DNA from: Sinonovacula constricta
Taxonomy: Eukaryota > Mollusca > Bivalvia > Cardiida > Solecurtidae
NCBI GenBank assembly: GCA_007844125.1
Contig: CM017555.1
Coordinates: forward strand, 23,983,221-24,047,220
Length of the DNA: 64,000 nucleotides
Direction of reading: 5' to 3'
The notes below the pieces were generated by a model, which had not been told where the DNA came from, made no database searches, and saw only the letters and a program-made list of their open reading frames with translations. Shown piece after piece: positions 1 to 13,229 of this stretch (position 1 is the first letter of the stretch; each line of letters opens with the position of its first letter). The translations under genes and the position numbers were made by a program.

Positions 1-470
1 TCCAGTAATATACCAATACTAGTTGAACATCGTCATACTGGCTATAATTGTGTTGCAGTTATTTATTTAAACATATAGTAATGACAAAGTGATTTACAAG
101 CAAGTAACAATCATCTCCTTTGAAATGATATTCACCTTCACGTAAAACCTTGAACCGTTTATGTCCATTATCACAAGATACACTGCACATTGTTCATATT
201 TATTAAGTATTTAAAGAATCCAGTTCTACAACTTACACAGGGTTGCACTCGTGTTTAAGTATTTTCGACAATGAATAGTTTACTGTTTCGTCATAGATAA
301 TTATAATTGTGAAGCAATTAATATCACGAACTATTTTACGTTTTATGTCCCTTCACGCGTCAGAGCACGTGTTTCCTCTCCGCCAATCACAGCCTTCTCC
401 TTGTTTCACCTTTGTTGTCACGTGTTCTACAATGTCTCGTTTATTCAGGAAATGTAGTTATATTTTTAGT
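1..470. other. no recognised feature (left edge)
   Basis: AT-rich sequence. I see no coding exon, repeat boundary or RNA gene that I can support here. The short open frames carry no recognisable protein motif. Confidence 0.5.
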
Positions 471-770
471 ACCGGACCTGGTAGCGCAATCGGTAGAGCG
501 TCGGCTCCAGGTACCGGAGGCCCCGTGTTCGATATCGGGCCGCGACATACCAAAGTCGCTAAAATGGTAGTTATATAGCTCCCTTGCTAACGCTCAAGCA
601 AATATAAGGGTAGTTCCACGACTGGTTGGTCCGGTGCCAGGATAATGTGACTGGTGTTCACGGCATGCTAAACACAGTGAAGGCAGCACTATATGTGCTT
701 CAAGTGGACACCGCCTCCAGATAACTGAAATACTGTTGGTAAGACGATAAACCCAATAAACAAACAAACA
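471..770 (+). repeat. tRNA-derived SINE, family A, copy 1
   Basis: The head starts accggacctggtagcgcaat and contains a box A-like tract (tagcgcaatcggtagagcg) and a box B-like tract (gtgttcgatatcg), the two internal RNA polymerase III promoter blocks of tRNA genes. The body (gctcccttgctaacg, agggtagttcc, ggtgttcacggcatgct) recurs at 18119-18430 on the same strand and at 20462-20661 on the other, so this is a dispersed family. It ends in an A-rich tail (caataaacaaacaaac). It is not a functional tRNA gene because the acceptor stem does not close. Confidence 0.75.
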
Positions 771-2400
771 TAACTTAATAACGTAAGGCATAAGTATATT
801 ATTGGGTTTTATCGATCTAAGAGATGTTGTTAATAATTATTAATGATTAATAAAATTAAAATTGGACTTCTTGTAGGTTGAGGGGCAAAGCAACAGCATT
901 GAACCCTAGTGGGAACGGACGAGCTGTATTAAATATTTCGCTGAATTCGATCTTATTAACTTTGTGGGTTTTGGCAACATTTTCTCAATGTGTACCTTGA
1001 TGATAGTTTTAATACACGAACGTCCCATGAAGTGGTATAAGATAACCCGTATTTGTGCCTTCGTCATTGAAACATCTGAACAAATAGCATAACAAAACTT
1101 GGTTGATGAAATCAGTATAACGATGAAGTTCAAAACAACATATATTTTATTATGACAGCGTAACTGTCGGCTGTGTTAAACTGTAAAACAGAATATTAGT
1201 AAATACTCCCAGATGTAATTTGGAACGGCGTCACTATGAGTAAAAAAAAAAAAGAAAAAAAAGAAGAAAACTTTAAGCATTCGAGCAAAATCCTATTTAT
1301 TTATAATAATATTTACTGATATTACTTACATTGACTTTCATATATCTTAAAGGTATGCATAAAGAATCAGATAGAATACAAGTATACAGGACTGTATATA
1401 ATACCATGGCTGTATCGTGTAGTCGATTTGCACGTCGTTTTGTTCAGGTACTATACCGACTACATGCAATTCGTTTTCACAAGGCAGCTATGGCGATCCA
1501 TGCCACAGTGTCAAACCGATCTGTGTGTTTAAATCGCAGGAGATGCCAATCTTGTCTAACAAATTAGTGTCACGTTTGTGTAAAGGTATGCACGTTTACA
1601 GTAGATAAGAGAAAACCAATGACCTGATAAGTGGTTTACACAATCTTTATAACGTACCTTAGCCTTTGTTAAACTCCTACTTGTGGTGTATTAGTGGAAT
1701 AGAACATGACGTCGCGTTTCCATATCATGTGTTTGAATACACTGGTATATTCGACATTTTTACAATAATCCATATTGGCTATAAGAAAAAGAATATGTCA
1801 ATCTAACTGACCTAAAAGTTGTAAAAGATGAGTGTTCTCTCTCTGATTGTTGTTCTGGTATAGTTCTAGCAATTATAACACAAAAAAACCCAAATAGTTT
1901 TAGCTACCCTGAACTGTTTGTTGCTTAGCAACTACCAGTCTTAGAGATTCTATTGCTTAGGTGAATATTGCATAGCTGAAACAAAAATGTGGAATCCTAT
2001 ACTTTAAACAAACAGTCCTTACTTCTAGCAAAGAGAAATCCTGGAGCCAAAGCAGACAGTGATTACATTGTTACTTTAGCAATTGTTGGAATGTTGCTGT
2101 CATATCAACTGTTAGTCTTATACATTATAGTATGTCCAGTTGCAGTAGATTGGAGCTTACTGAATAATAAAGATGAGACAAAAAGAATATATCTTAAAAC
2201 TATGTCAAGATAAATAAAGGCTCCCCAAAACAAACAAAACACACTTCTGTTGTTAAGATCTCGATTTAAGTGTAGAATTATAAAGCAAGACTTCTTAGTA
2301 TTTGTGTCTGTAGGGTTCATTTGAAGTTGTTTTGTTTCTATTGTGTTTAATGCGTTAATGTATGTTTGTAGTTTATAATGGTGTTTGTTCTTATTTCAAG
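771..2400. other. no recognised gene; possible upstream exons of the next gene
   Basis: AT-rich, with a short A-rich tract near 1240-1270. The first supported exon of the next gene begins without an initiator ATG, so its 5' exons may lie here or further left. I could not identify them. Confidence 0.4.
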
Positions 2401-5400
2401 AAGAGAGGAGAAGAAAGGAGCGAGAGTTCTTCTATGCCGAATTAAAACGCCTAAAGGAGAGTTTGAAGAAAGAATCGAAGAAGATCAAGAAGCCAAAAGT
2501 GTAAGTTGTTAAGTTTACAAGAGGTATGCTTTTATAAATATATTTAAATAAAAATGATGTTAAAGTATCATAAATCCAAACTTATTTTGACAATACACGA
2601 ATAGTTTCTACACATATACATTTTCTGTACGTGTTTAACATACCTGTACATACATGTATATGTTGCATATAAGGTGTGATATTAATAAAACCTGTTATAA
2701 CATGCTACGAGCACGAATATGTGTGTAAAATTAGTATGCATGCAGAGATTTAAAGATGTAAACCTTAAGCTTTTTGTACGAAGAACTTGCAGTAAGTGTT
2801 AGTACTCAATGGTTATTTATCGGCATGTTAATACGCTCGAATGTGGCTATATTTCCAGACGAGACCATTACCCGGATGTGTTTACAAGTTTGGCGCCTTA
2901 TTACAACACTTACACAGCCAACTACCTCATAAACATGGTACGGTAGTCGTCCTTGTATACATCGTTAGAAAGAATTATACAAATTTCCAGATCAGACATT
3001 AATTGAGATAGGTTATCAGTAATATCTTTAAAAACAGCATCATGTTGGGCTTACATTTTCATTCGACCATATTTTTGAAAAACAATACAATGTTGATGTT
3101 GTCGTCCAATTACATATGACTTTTCGCCGAGATTTGGGTTAAACAACAGCAAAGCATCAGCAGCTAAAAATAGTTTTCAACAGTAGTTATTTATCAACAG
3201 TTCAAAGCAGCCATTTATTTGTAGGTGTTCTCAGCAGTTACAAAATACGTCAACAATTACTCTTTTCCATGAAATTTTATTCAAAGAAAAACGACCTTTT
3301 CCTTCTAAATTTCCGAATCTAACATCATTAAGAATGCCATTTATGTAGATGTTTTGTTTGTATTTACAGCCTGAGTTGGGATACAAGGAGAAACAGCCCG
3401 CGGAGGTTGCTAACAGGAAGTCGACTGAGGATGAGGAAACAGTATGTTTGATTTATTGTTGTTGTTGTTGTATTGCACCGACACAGTTATGGCATCGTCC
3501 CGCGGATTATTGGTGAAGGAAAGACCCCAGACATATGTCTGGATAGAAAGACTAGCACAGCACATGTCAACTGTTAGAACCCCACACATGGAAATTCTAG
3601 TCCATGAACATGACTCAAACTCACGCGGCAAGGAGCTACAAGTAGGCGGCTCTAAACGCTCGGTCACTGGAGCTCTCGAGGAGACACCTAGTCACTTGAA
3701 GTGTATTTCTTAATCAACGAGACAGTTTAGTGCAAGATATATGTAAACGACGTACAAGCACACGTGTTCACGTATTTCCATTGAAATACAATATGAAGAT
3801 TTTTAATAAAACTATATTCTGAGATTACTTTTAGCATCATAGAGCTTTGGTTCGTTTGCAGCATGGTCTTCTGTACAGGAAGCAGCGGCGCAATCTGGGA
3901 GATCTAAAATATAGCGTAAAAGATTAATAATGACAGAATGTGGACATACAAATTACCTCAAATCTTGTGACCTTTGACCTATCAGTTCTGACTTTTGACC
4001 TCTTTTGCAGCGTGATCTTATGTACACTACCCGTTGCACGGCCATTGGTCTGTGTGACCCAGCCATCAGTCTGTCGATGGACCGAGAGGTGCTTCCGAAA
4101 CTGGAGACCGCCGAGATGAAGAGAAAGCGAATGGAAATGATCCACGCGGCACAAAAACCTAAATCGTAAGTCGTAACCTTGACCTTCGACTTTGTTGATC
4201 AAATGAATTAGAGAACTATTTGAGTGAATTTTACGTTTCAATGTTTGTTATTCATATAGGCTTAAATCTTTTTGGAAATTTGTACTGGCTTGATTAGTTT
4301 GAAATCAGTTTTAGACATATTCGAAGCTTGAGTGTGTGTGTGTATGTGTGTAAAGGATGTATGTTGTCTATTGATTATGTAATACATGTCAGCTTATAAA
4401 TGTTCTTGGTGTGGAATTTGTTTGGATCTACAGAAAACCTTTAGGGAGCGATTAAACTTTTTTTATTGCTGCCTTTAAATTGATATTTTTTAAATTATGA
4501 GAATTGATCTTTAATTGTTCTTTTGTAGCAAGAAGCTAACTGACTCATCAATAACACGTTTTTATGTTTTATAATTGCTATCCTAGAAACGCCAAGTGCT
4601 GTTCAGTATTGTCAGGATTGCTTAGCCGAACTAGAGTTCTTGCCCAATAAATTACATTAACAATAAAAGATAGTACTACTATTTAAACTACACAAATACT
4701 TACTCGACTCAATAAGGTTATCATGTAGATTCAAATATAACGCTAATTTGACTGTTTTGCCGCTTCTTTCGTTTCGGGCCAATGAACTTTGTCTAACTTT
4801 CCCGTTGTATGCATTCTTTAAATTGGCCGTTTATAAGACGATATGTATGACAAACAAAATGTTTCTGCACACTTTAAAATAAACTTTATATGTTATTACT
4901 CATTATCCGAATGTGCATGATTTCATTCCACCAGAGCTTACACGTATAACAAGAAAGCCATCAAATGCCCCGTTCGCATTATATAACTGGTACATTGTTC
5001 ACTTAATCAGTTAAGATTCTTGGGTGACAGTTAAACAGAAATCAGAATATGCGGGGGATTTGAGATCAGTGTGGCAGGTTGCTTAAGAATTCTCACACAA
5101 ACGCTTGTGGGGAACGCAAAGCAATCTTAAATTTATTCATCGAGACAATATTATTGAGCACCTAAACTAGTCCCTTCCTTTCTTTCATAAAGGGACATTA
5201 CTGTATTTATTCAAAATACATTGTCTTACTTTCCTTGTGCAGTTTACTCGGATCTAATTCAACATGATACAATTTTATATGTCTGTCACGTTCTCAAGCT
5301 GTTACAGAAAAACTGGGAAAACATCTTTCTTAAGCGTTATGATAAAAAAATTGAATTAAGAATATTTCTATATAAAGTAATGTAAATATATATATATATC

Positions 5401-8400
5401 ATCAAGGGAGATAACTTGACACATATCTGTAATTCGAAAAACTGGAGTTGAGTTTGTGTTTAAGCAAAGTAGATACGACTCAATTTTGGGGGTAAACACG
5501 TATGTCCTAGAACTTTTTGCCTTGCTTAGTTTGTATTAACAAAGTGTGTATGTAAACATCCTACTTGTAAACTACACATAATTATAGGTCTATAACCATA
5601 TATTCGTGTTAAAAAAAACAAGTTAGAATTATCGATAAAAATGTATAAAAAGGATTTTTATAGTACCAACGACATTTTTTTTCAAATGTTGCGTGTATTA
5701 CAAAAACACAACTAACGATAGGCTTTCTGGTGGGGGATGTCCATTCTGTTTTATTCATATTAAAGCGATAATATGTATAAGATTGTTTACAAGTGGGGTG
5801 TATTTATTGAGGTGTTTATGTACAAATCATATAAATTATTATACAGCGGAACCAGCAGATCTAGCGGGGACGAGAAAGAGGCGGCGTAAGTTTACTTGCT
5901 TTTGAACTTTCGTTGCAAGTATATTTAACTGACCAAACAAAAACAACAAATTATAAATTTATCCCAATTTTATCCCCCGAAATGATTTAACAGATATGGT
6001 TAAAGAAATGTAAGCTGTGGCAACTGGCAAATTTGTTATCTGGAAAGACGTTTGTGTTTTTAATCATTTCGTGCCTTCTTGTCAGCTTACAATACCATGG
6101 CAGTTTTTTATCTGAATAAACGTGTGTATTTTTAAAAAAAATTGGCGTCTTGTTGAAAGCTTAAAATGCCATGGCAAATTTGTTATCTAAAAAAACGTGT
6201 GTGCTTTTGAAAATCTTTTGGCGCCTTTTTGAAAGCTAAAAATACCATGGCGAATTTGTTATCTGAATAGACGTGTGTGCATTTTGAAATCTTTTGACGT
6301 CTTTTAGAAAGCTTAAAATATCATGGCGAATTTGTTTTCTGAATAAACGTGTGTGTATTTGAAATTCTTTTGACGTCATTTTGTAAACTAAAAATGCCAT
6401 GGCAAATTTGTTATCTGAATCGACGTGTGTATTTTAAAATCTGTTGGCGTCTTTTTGGCAGCTTTAAATACAATGGCAAAATGTAATAAGCGTTTGTGTA
6501 TTTGTAGTCATAGTGTATTTTCTCGACAACATTTAAAGTAACTGTATTGTCTACATAGATCCATTCACTCAATTTATTTAAATAAAGACACCCGAGTTTC
6601 GTCTTACCTCAGATAATCAGCTAAGTCACGTGACTGTGACATGTTTTTGGTTTTTTTCAGAGCCGGAAAACGGGAGAAAGCGACCGGAAGCGAAGCAGGG
6701 CAGTACTCGGCTTCCAAAGTTTCCCGTGATCATGCCTCCAAATACGGAGTTGACCAAAAAAGATCTTTTCTACGGCGATGTGCCCATGCTACGGTAAGTT
6801 AAAGGTAGTAGCCGAGAGTTGTTCACGCAGTGTTTCGGTAAGTCTTTGCTTCATTTTTTATCAATTCTAAGTCATTTTATTTTTTCTAGCCTATTTGATA
6901 GCTGCAGTCCGCGAATATTGCTTTTTTATATACGAAAACAGTTTAAGATAAAATATTCAACGGTGTTTTGTCAGATCCAGGAGAGTCGCATAATGGTCTT
7001 GACAGGGCGTCAGGGTCCTAATCGACGATAATTTGTCAAGCGATGTCCTTTGCATGTGCGGGTTTGAGCTACACTTCGAGAATATCGAGACCATACATTT
7101 ATGGTCTATTTATGGACTCTATTAATTTATTTTCATATAGTATGGTATCTATCAAGGTACGCATACCAAGTATTTCAAATTGAATTGGTATATGAGATTG
7201 AGGAAATGAATCCAGGCATTATCAACTGGCAGATTGTGATGTTTTGACTTTTAACAACACCAAAATTAATAAACTATATATTACAATAATAATTCTGGCA
7301 TTAAAATAGGTTTAAACTAAAAATGTACTTATGGTTAGGTCAGTTAGTTATACAGTCAGAGCCTATGCCTCAATGATATAATAATTTCTTAGTTGAGTGT
7401 TACTCAAGCTCCTTTTTATTGCACTTTTTTACTTATTGCATCTCTAGCACTGTATTATAACATCTTAATACCGCAGCGTTTCCAAGTTGATGGTCCATAA
7501 ACATGTGAAATTGTAACATTATGTCTATGTAAAAGGTTTTCTTGAGATAAATATTTGAGCTTGGTGACAATCTAAACTTAGAAATAATTCTGCAAGCGGG
7601 GCAAAGCGGTTAAAGAGATACAATTGATGAAAACGGAACGGAAATGTTATCGTTTTAATCTAAGGTAAATATTGCCTCCGATCAAATATCCAAGCTTATG
7701 AATGAATTGGACCATATGTCATATTTAGAGGTGGTATCCGACAGTTTGTCAATGTCAGATATATGTAACAATATATGTTCTCTGTTTCTCATATTGCTGC
7801 ATAGATTCTGCAGAAATATCATACTTTATTCTAAGCTTAGACGATTTGCAAACAATATCCGAATTTTAGGGCTGTAAAATTCTTTAATAAACACTTAAAA
7901 TGTTCATTCATTCTAATTCTTACAATAAGATTCCTGCTAAAAACAGACATCGACGTCAGAATGGATGATGGACTAAAACATAAGTGGCCACGTGGTTTTC
8001 TTATTTTAAAAATAGCTAACTATGCAGCGTGGCTCAGATAGAAGATATATTTTTGTAATGACGATTCTGGTTCGCCCTCCATACAGGTGTAGAACATCAA
8101 TAAACTGCATTTCGCTAGATTTTTCAGGTAACAATAATTTATTTGTTCGTTTAATAAAAAGATGTTTGGTCTAAACTGTCGGATACCATTTTTAAATTCA
8201 GTTACCTAAATTAACGACAAAAATATACAATTATCATTTATATGAGTAAAACAGTACCAACTACACTATAAATAAACACATTTGGCTATACTGTACATGG
8301 CAGTCGCAATATGTCTGATATCCCTAAGTTGTTCCTTAAACAAGCTGTATGAATACGATTTCAGTTATATAACGACGTCAAAAAAGGAAATGACTTGAAG

Positions 8401-9518
8401 CGAGTATATGGCATCAAAGGTGTGGAATGTCAATAAATGTTCGAACCGACGTCTTTGTATGATACCAAAAGAATGGTAAACTGACGGAAAGTACTTCAAC
8501 CATTTATGTCTGAAGAAATTTTAAACAAACTAATGACGAATTATTTTGATTGCAGTGACGAACTCCATAAAAGCTTCAGTCACAATGGAGATGGTCGCAT
8601 TAAGGAGGACTACAACCGTACACGACAGGATTTCTACAGGATGGAGCTGGATAGGTCAGTATTGTTAGGCGGTCAAGTCGTCTGTGAGGTTGTTTCGACT
8701 ATATGAAAAAACGTGGCCGAGCATTTAGTTTTCATCGGCTAGTCGTTTATCTTCCCCGCACCGCGTGGGTTCGAGTCCCGGTCAGTCTATAACTTCCATA
8801 TGGACAGGACAGACCTCCCGTCTGTCCCGTTGTGCGCCGGTGGTTCTAGATAGTGGTATCGGACAGTTTGCCTTTATAAAATACATGAGGCGATATTTTG
8901 TACTTGTTTTGGGGAATCTGGGCATAGTTTGTACATAAACACATACTGTTATCTAAGCAGAGACCATTTTGAACACTACCTCGATGGTTAGCCAGTACAA
9001 ATTATGAAAAAACATATATTTTAATTAGTCATTCCTTCCTAATCTATAATGAAACACAATGGGGATTTCTGCTGAAAATTGATATCGACTTCACAGCGAA
9101 TTATGGACATAATCATAAAACGTCGATCTCAGAAGTCGGTCACAAAATTTGCTATCTCTGCAGCGTGGCTCAGACAGGAAATATATGTTTGTAATGACCA
9201 GTTGGGTGTTTATGTTTCAGGATTTCACTTAGATTTATTGTACCAATAAACAGCATTTAGCGGGATCTATTCTTGTAATAATAATTAACTTTGGTTGAGA
9301 GAGAAAAAGTAGGGATGAAAGTGTCGGATACCACCTTTAACACATTTCCTTTCTCTAACAGAGTGGACGAGTATCATCGGTTTAGCCGACCGCACATGCG
9401 CGCTGCGTACTTCGCCTATCTTCAGAACACTCCTGGGTCAAGGAAGGCCGTTTATGACTGCATGAAGGAACTACAAAAGAAAAAGAAGGAAGACAGCCAA
9501 CCACAGGCCGTTGCATAA
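2401..9518 (+). CDS. multi-exon gene of unrecognised family (about 260 residues, 5' end not found)
   Basis: I do not recognise this protein. Exons, each bounded by AG and GT and joined by phase: 2401-2500, 3370-3441, 4011-4165, 5847-5885, 6661-6793, 8556-8654, 9362-9518 (stop TAA). The last four join without conflict. Exon 6661-6793 ends in ELTKKDLFYGDVPMLR, 8556-8654 gives DELHKSFSHNGDGRIKEDYN and 9362-9518 ends KKKKEDSQPQAVA. The product is hydrophilic, Lys/Arg/Glu rich, with no membrane segment. Exon 4011-4165 ends in phase 2 whereas 5847-5885 must be entered in phase 1, so an exon is missing between them. A 29-nt candidate at 4529-4557 has a strong acceptor and a weak donor (gttttt) and would repair the phase. 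The frame of the first exon is set only by continuity with the second. Exons are seen in the sequence; gene unity is inference. Confidence 0.65.
3968..3980 (-). promoter_or_regulatory. DR1-type nuclear receptor motif in intron
   Basis: TGACCTTTGACCT is the reverse complement of two AGGTCA half sites spaced by one base, the classic DR1 site for HNF4 or RXR heterodimers. It lies 31 bp upstream of the exon at 4011, and another half site follows at about 3995-4000. Binding is inference; the motif may be chance. Confidence 0.3.
6028..6505. repeat. minisatellite, period about 76 bp, about 6 copies
   Basis: Six diverged units each carry ccatggc, atttgttatctgaat, acgtgtgtg and a gcgtctttttg-like block in the same order, at about 76-bp spacing. 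Units differ by many substitutions and small indels, so the array is old. It lies in the intron between exons 5847-5885 and 6661-6793. Confidence 0.8.
7732..8188. mobile_element. MITE copy 1, TIR TGGTATCCGACAGTTT
   Basis: The block starts TGGTATCCGACAGTTT and ends with the exact 16-bp reverse complement AAACTGTCGGATACCA. It holds no transposase frame. Internal tracts such as gcagcgtggctcaga and atatatttttgtaatgac recur in the copy at 8854-9333. I could not define a target-site duplication, so the superfamily is open. Confidence 0.75.
8709..8853 (+). repeat. tRNA-like SINE fragment (Ser/Leu-like head)
   Basis: gtggccgagc resembles a class II tRNA box A region and gcgtgggttcgagtccc is a good box B. 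The acceptor stem is not closed and a non-tRNA body (ggacaggacagacctcccg) follows, so a SINE head is more likely than a tRNA gene. Confidence 0.5.
8854..9333. mobile_element. MITE copy 2, same family as 7732-8188
   Basis: It starts TGGTATCGGACAGTTT and ends GTGTCGGATACCA, with interior matches to copy 1 (gcagcgtggctcaga, ggaaatatatgtttgtaatga, caataaacagcattt). The termini have diverged by a few bases. It lies in the last intron of the upstream gene and ends 28 bp before the final exon. Confidence 0.7.
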
Positions 9519-11940
9519 CCACGTGATCCAAACTAGCCAATCAAAATGTTTCTTACAAATAGCGTTAGGATTATTTCGCCGGGCCAATGAAAGCTTGTAT
9601 GACAAAATAAAACGAGTTTTTATCAACCACGAGATTCTAAAAATCAGTATTGGTAATAACTTAATAAGTATTAAGATGACTGCTTACACGTAGGTTCATC
9701 TAGAAGTACATAAAACTGCATTTGTTTGTTACATTAATAACACATATTAGGAATTGCTTTTCTGAAGGATAATGTCATCATTTTCATATTTATTGTTTAA
9801 ACTGCTTCTATTATTATATATTTTATAGGCTGTAAACAACCAGTTGTATACCATATCAATGTTTGTATGCGCGGTTTTGACTCAACTTATTGGACATTGC
9901 CAGATTCTTTCATATATTTGCCCCTTAGAAAACGTGTTTAATAATCTGAGTGAAACTCGATATTTTCGCATCTCCAATTTGTTATTCTTTTATGGCTTTA
10001 TCGACTACTATAGATAAAACTTGCGATTTTATTTTATTACCTTAGAGTGCCAATTATGATAAATAATAAAAAGGTATCCGATTTGATGTCATCTTTAAGT
10101 CTTGGTTGTATTTTTACTCAAATTAAGATGTTGTATGTATATATTTAAGATTAATGTAATGCAATGTTACTACAATTAAAAAACGCTTTGAAAGTTCACA
10201 GCTGCAATGATAGAAATCTACCTTACATTAAGACAACTAAAATTACTTTAGGATACTCAAACATTTGTATTACTATGAGCACATACATTTTTAACGTGCC
10301 CCATTTTGAAATCATGATTCTATTCACCATTTAATTACGTTTTGGTGTTTTATACATTATACTAAGTGAGAGTTTTGTTCGACATTGTACAGTAGCAATT
10401 TTTATCTAAAAACCGACTGTGATATTCTATTTTTGTAACGTTAATTTTCTCCGTGTTGTTGACCTTTCGTTTTCTTTTATTAAATCTGACCACGTCGGCA
10501 CTTTCCGCTGATTTCCGTAATGTAGGGAAATGAGCAAGGTGTTCCTAGTTTGTTTTTAATTGTTTGTTTCTTTACTAGGAACGCCTCTGTGTTTTGCCAG
10601 TAAATGAAAAAGCAGGAAAAGCTTACGTAAAAAGATTGATTCACTTATTTGTAGAACAATATTAACAACATGTATCTAGTTGTTAAATGGCTTTCTTATT
10701 TAGTTGTTAAAAACCCTTTTTGTTAAGATGTTAAAGGATTTCTATTTTATTGTTATAACACTTTTTTATTTGTTAAAAAGCGTCTGTATCCTTACTGTAG
10801 CCAATTCTGGACGTGAAAGTAACAGTTTGTTTTGTCTGTCTCTTGTTTGCTACATGTATAATATGTTATATGTTCAGAATTTAATGTTTGTATGGAAGTT
10901 CCTTGTAAGTTTTGCATATTAATTTTAATTTCATTATAGTTCCATTGATTCAATATGTTAAATGTGCATCTATGGAAATAGTTAACTATGCTAAACGTGT
11001 AAGTTTAAGACCAGTAAAGGTCAGAAAATATCTTATTTCAGAAAATAAAAAAATACATGTTTTACTCATATATACCTCTGTTTGACTGTGAAAGAAAAAC
11101 AAAAGCAAAAATACAACAAAAACAAAACACAACGAACAGCAAATACAACATCTCGAATAAAATATATATTGTGATGTTTTAAGAACCTCTCTTACATTTT
11201 AACATATGTTGGTTTAAACACTGTGCACCCGTATATTTCTTGGAATTGTGTTGCATGGATACATTCATTGTTTTCTTTACTCTTGCTATCACATATATAC
11301 CATCGATGTTTTATTGTCTTTTAACCTCCAATGTGCACTTGTTATGTGAAAATGGGTTTGTAATGCATTAAACCTGAGAATTGTAGGCTTACTTGTCTTT
11401 TTAATTTCAGTACCATATTTCTAACTAATTCCTTCTGTAGTAGTTGTGAATAAAAACAGTTGTACTTACTATCTTAAGCAGTGCCTCTAGCCAAAAAGCG
11501 GGTTGAAATAAGGAAACAGTTACCCAGTCGAATATAAACATATATAGTGTTGTTCCGCTTATTTGCAAACACCATTTGAACACAAATTTATGCAAATAAC
11601 CGGAATACGCATTAAACCGAAAATCACAAATAGTTAACATTTCGATAATCGTATTTTGTTTCCAGTTGCTGATTTTTATTAGCTTCATCACTGTGATTCC
11701 TTTAAAATCCGTTAAGTCTTTTCATTATAGCTTTTTATAATTTTTATTATGAAATAATTTTTGAGCTCGCTTATTATTTACATTTGTTTACATTACACAA
11801 GAAAAGAGTCCGAGTCAGAATATGCTGTACCAAATAATGTCTTATAGTTGAAAGATTTAAAATCACTGCGGCGCTTTTCAACTGTTTTAGTCGTCTTATG
11901 CTCAACGTCTCTGTAAATTTCCTAACTTTACATACGGAAA
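9519..11940. other. intergenic, no recognised feature
   Basis: This is the 3' flank of the preceding gene. A candidate poly(A) signal (aataaa) occurs near 9605. The rest is AT-rich with no supported exon, RNA gene or element boundary. Confidence 0.5.
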
Positions 11941-12225
11941 CATATGTCACGTGTTTACGTCATTCGCGGACGGTTTACTAATTGGCTCGATAGTGACTCA
12001 ATAATTCGAAATAAATATGAAGTGCGCGTCGTGAAGTTCTATACGCATGTTTATACGACGGTCTCAAACGTTACATTAATTGGCTCGATATTGACTTAAT
12101 GATTTAAGATAAATATGAAGTACGAAACATATGGTTGGTAACGCCATGTGTGAACGTCATTCCAAAACACTACACTAATTGGTAAGATATTGATACGGAA
12201 ATTGAAATAAACATGAAGTGCGGAT
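11941..12225. repeat. tandem repeat, period about 99 bp, about 3 copies
   Basis: The block (t/c)taattgg(c/t)(t/a)(c/a)gata, followed by an aataaatatgaagt-like tract, recurs with attgg at 11981, 12079 and 12178, spacings of 98 and 99 bp. Units are diverged. Each also carries an acgtcatt or acgccatg-like stretch. Confidence 0.65.
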
Positions 12226-13229
12226 CAGTGTAGTTATGTGTGTCATGTACCTATACTAAACTATGTCCAATGTGTTTTAAAGGCGGCATTTAACTGTTTA
12301 ACAATATCAAATACATGTAACAATAACTCTTAGCGATGCTGTACGAATTTGGGTATAATTTCTGCATAAGCTTACATTTAAGTGTAATTATTTAAAACAC
12401 TAACTATATTGTAGACTGTATAAATACACATACTTTCCTTCGAGTTGGATTATAAAAGAAATCTAGATTACATTTATACCTTTGTTTTTCTATCGATCGT
12501 ATTTTGGATATAATATCATTGGATATATTAGGAAGGAAAAAACAAACTGTATTGCTATCTTTAAGTATCTTAGTTTGTCAGCAAACAAGCATTGTCGGAT
12601 TGTATGCTTAATAAAATACATTAATATTGTCTGCATTGAGATGTTAGTTGGGTGTCCAAGAATGTGATGTGCATAATTTCGCTGTAGAGAATTAATGGAA
12701 GTTACAACTAAAACTCATCTTATAGAAAGTAACACGATTTCAATTGGAGCCTACACCAAATGGTGAAAATGGTACTGATTTGCTAGGAAGGCTTATTTAG
12801 ATGTTAGACCAGACGAATTATAAAACTATCAGTAAATATTGTAGAACAAACAAATTTCACTAGGTATTTTCGAGACATTTTCTTTAAACTTTCAATGGAT
12901 TTTTAGCACATCAGCCAAGCAAAGCGTTTGTTCACACATCGTCAAACTACCACTGTGTTCCAATACAGTATTAGCTAAAGATAATATAACTACGATAAAT
13001 ATTTATAAACAAGCAAAGATTTTTCCGTACATATATACTGTATACTTTGGGCAACAGAAAATATAATTAAATATTTTAACATACAAAAGTTGTGTTTAAA
13101 TGTTTGAAACAACAACATTTTGAACTCAGGGAAACTGCACGTTGCTACACATGGTGCTTCCTGCAGCTGCAGATCACTAAATTATAAAATCTCAAATCAA
13201 CATTGCAATACATGTATATCTTCTCTTTT
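12226..13229. other. intergenic, no recognised feature
   Basis: AT-rich sequence with only short frames and no motif I can support. Confidence 0.45.

Noticed and set aside
3410..3713. Two overlapping frames of 85 and 89 residues on opposite strands
   Set aside because: They overlap the intron downstream of exon 3370-3441 and show no family features.
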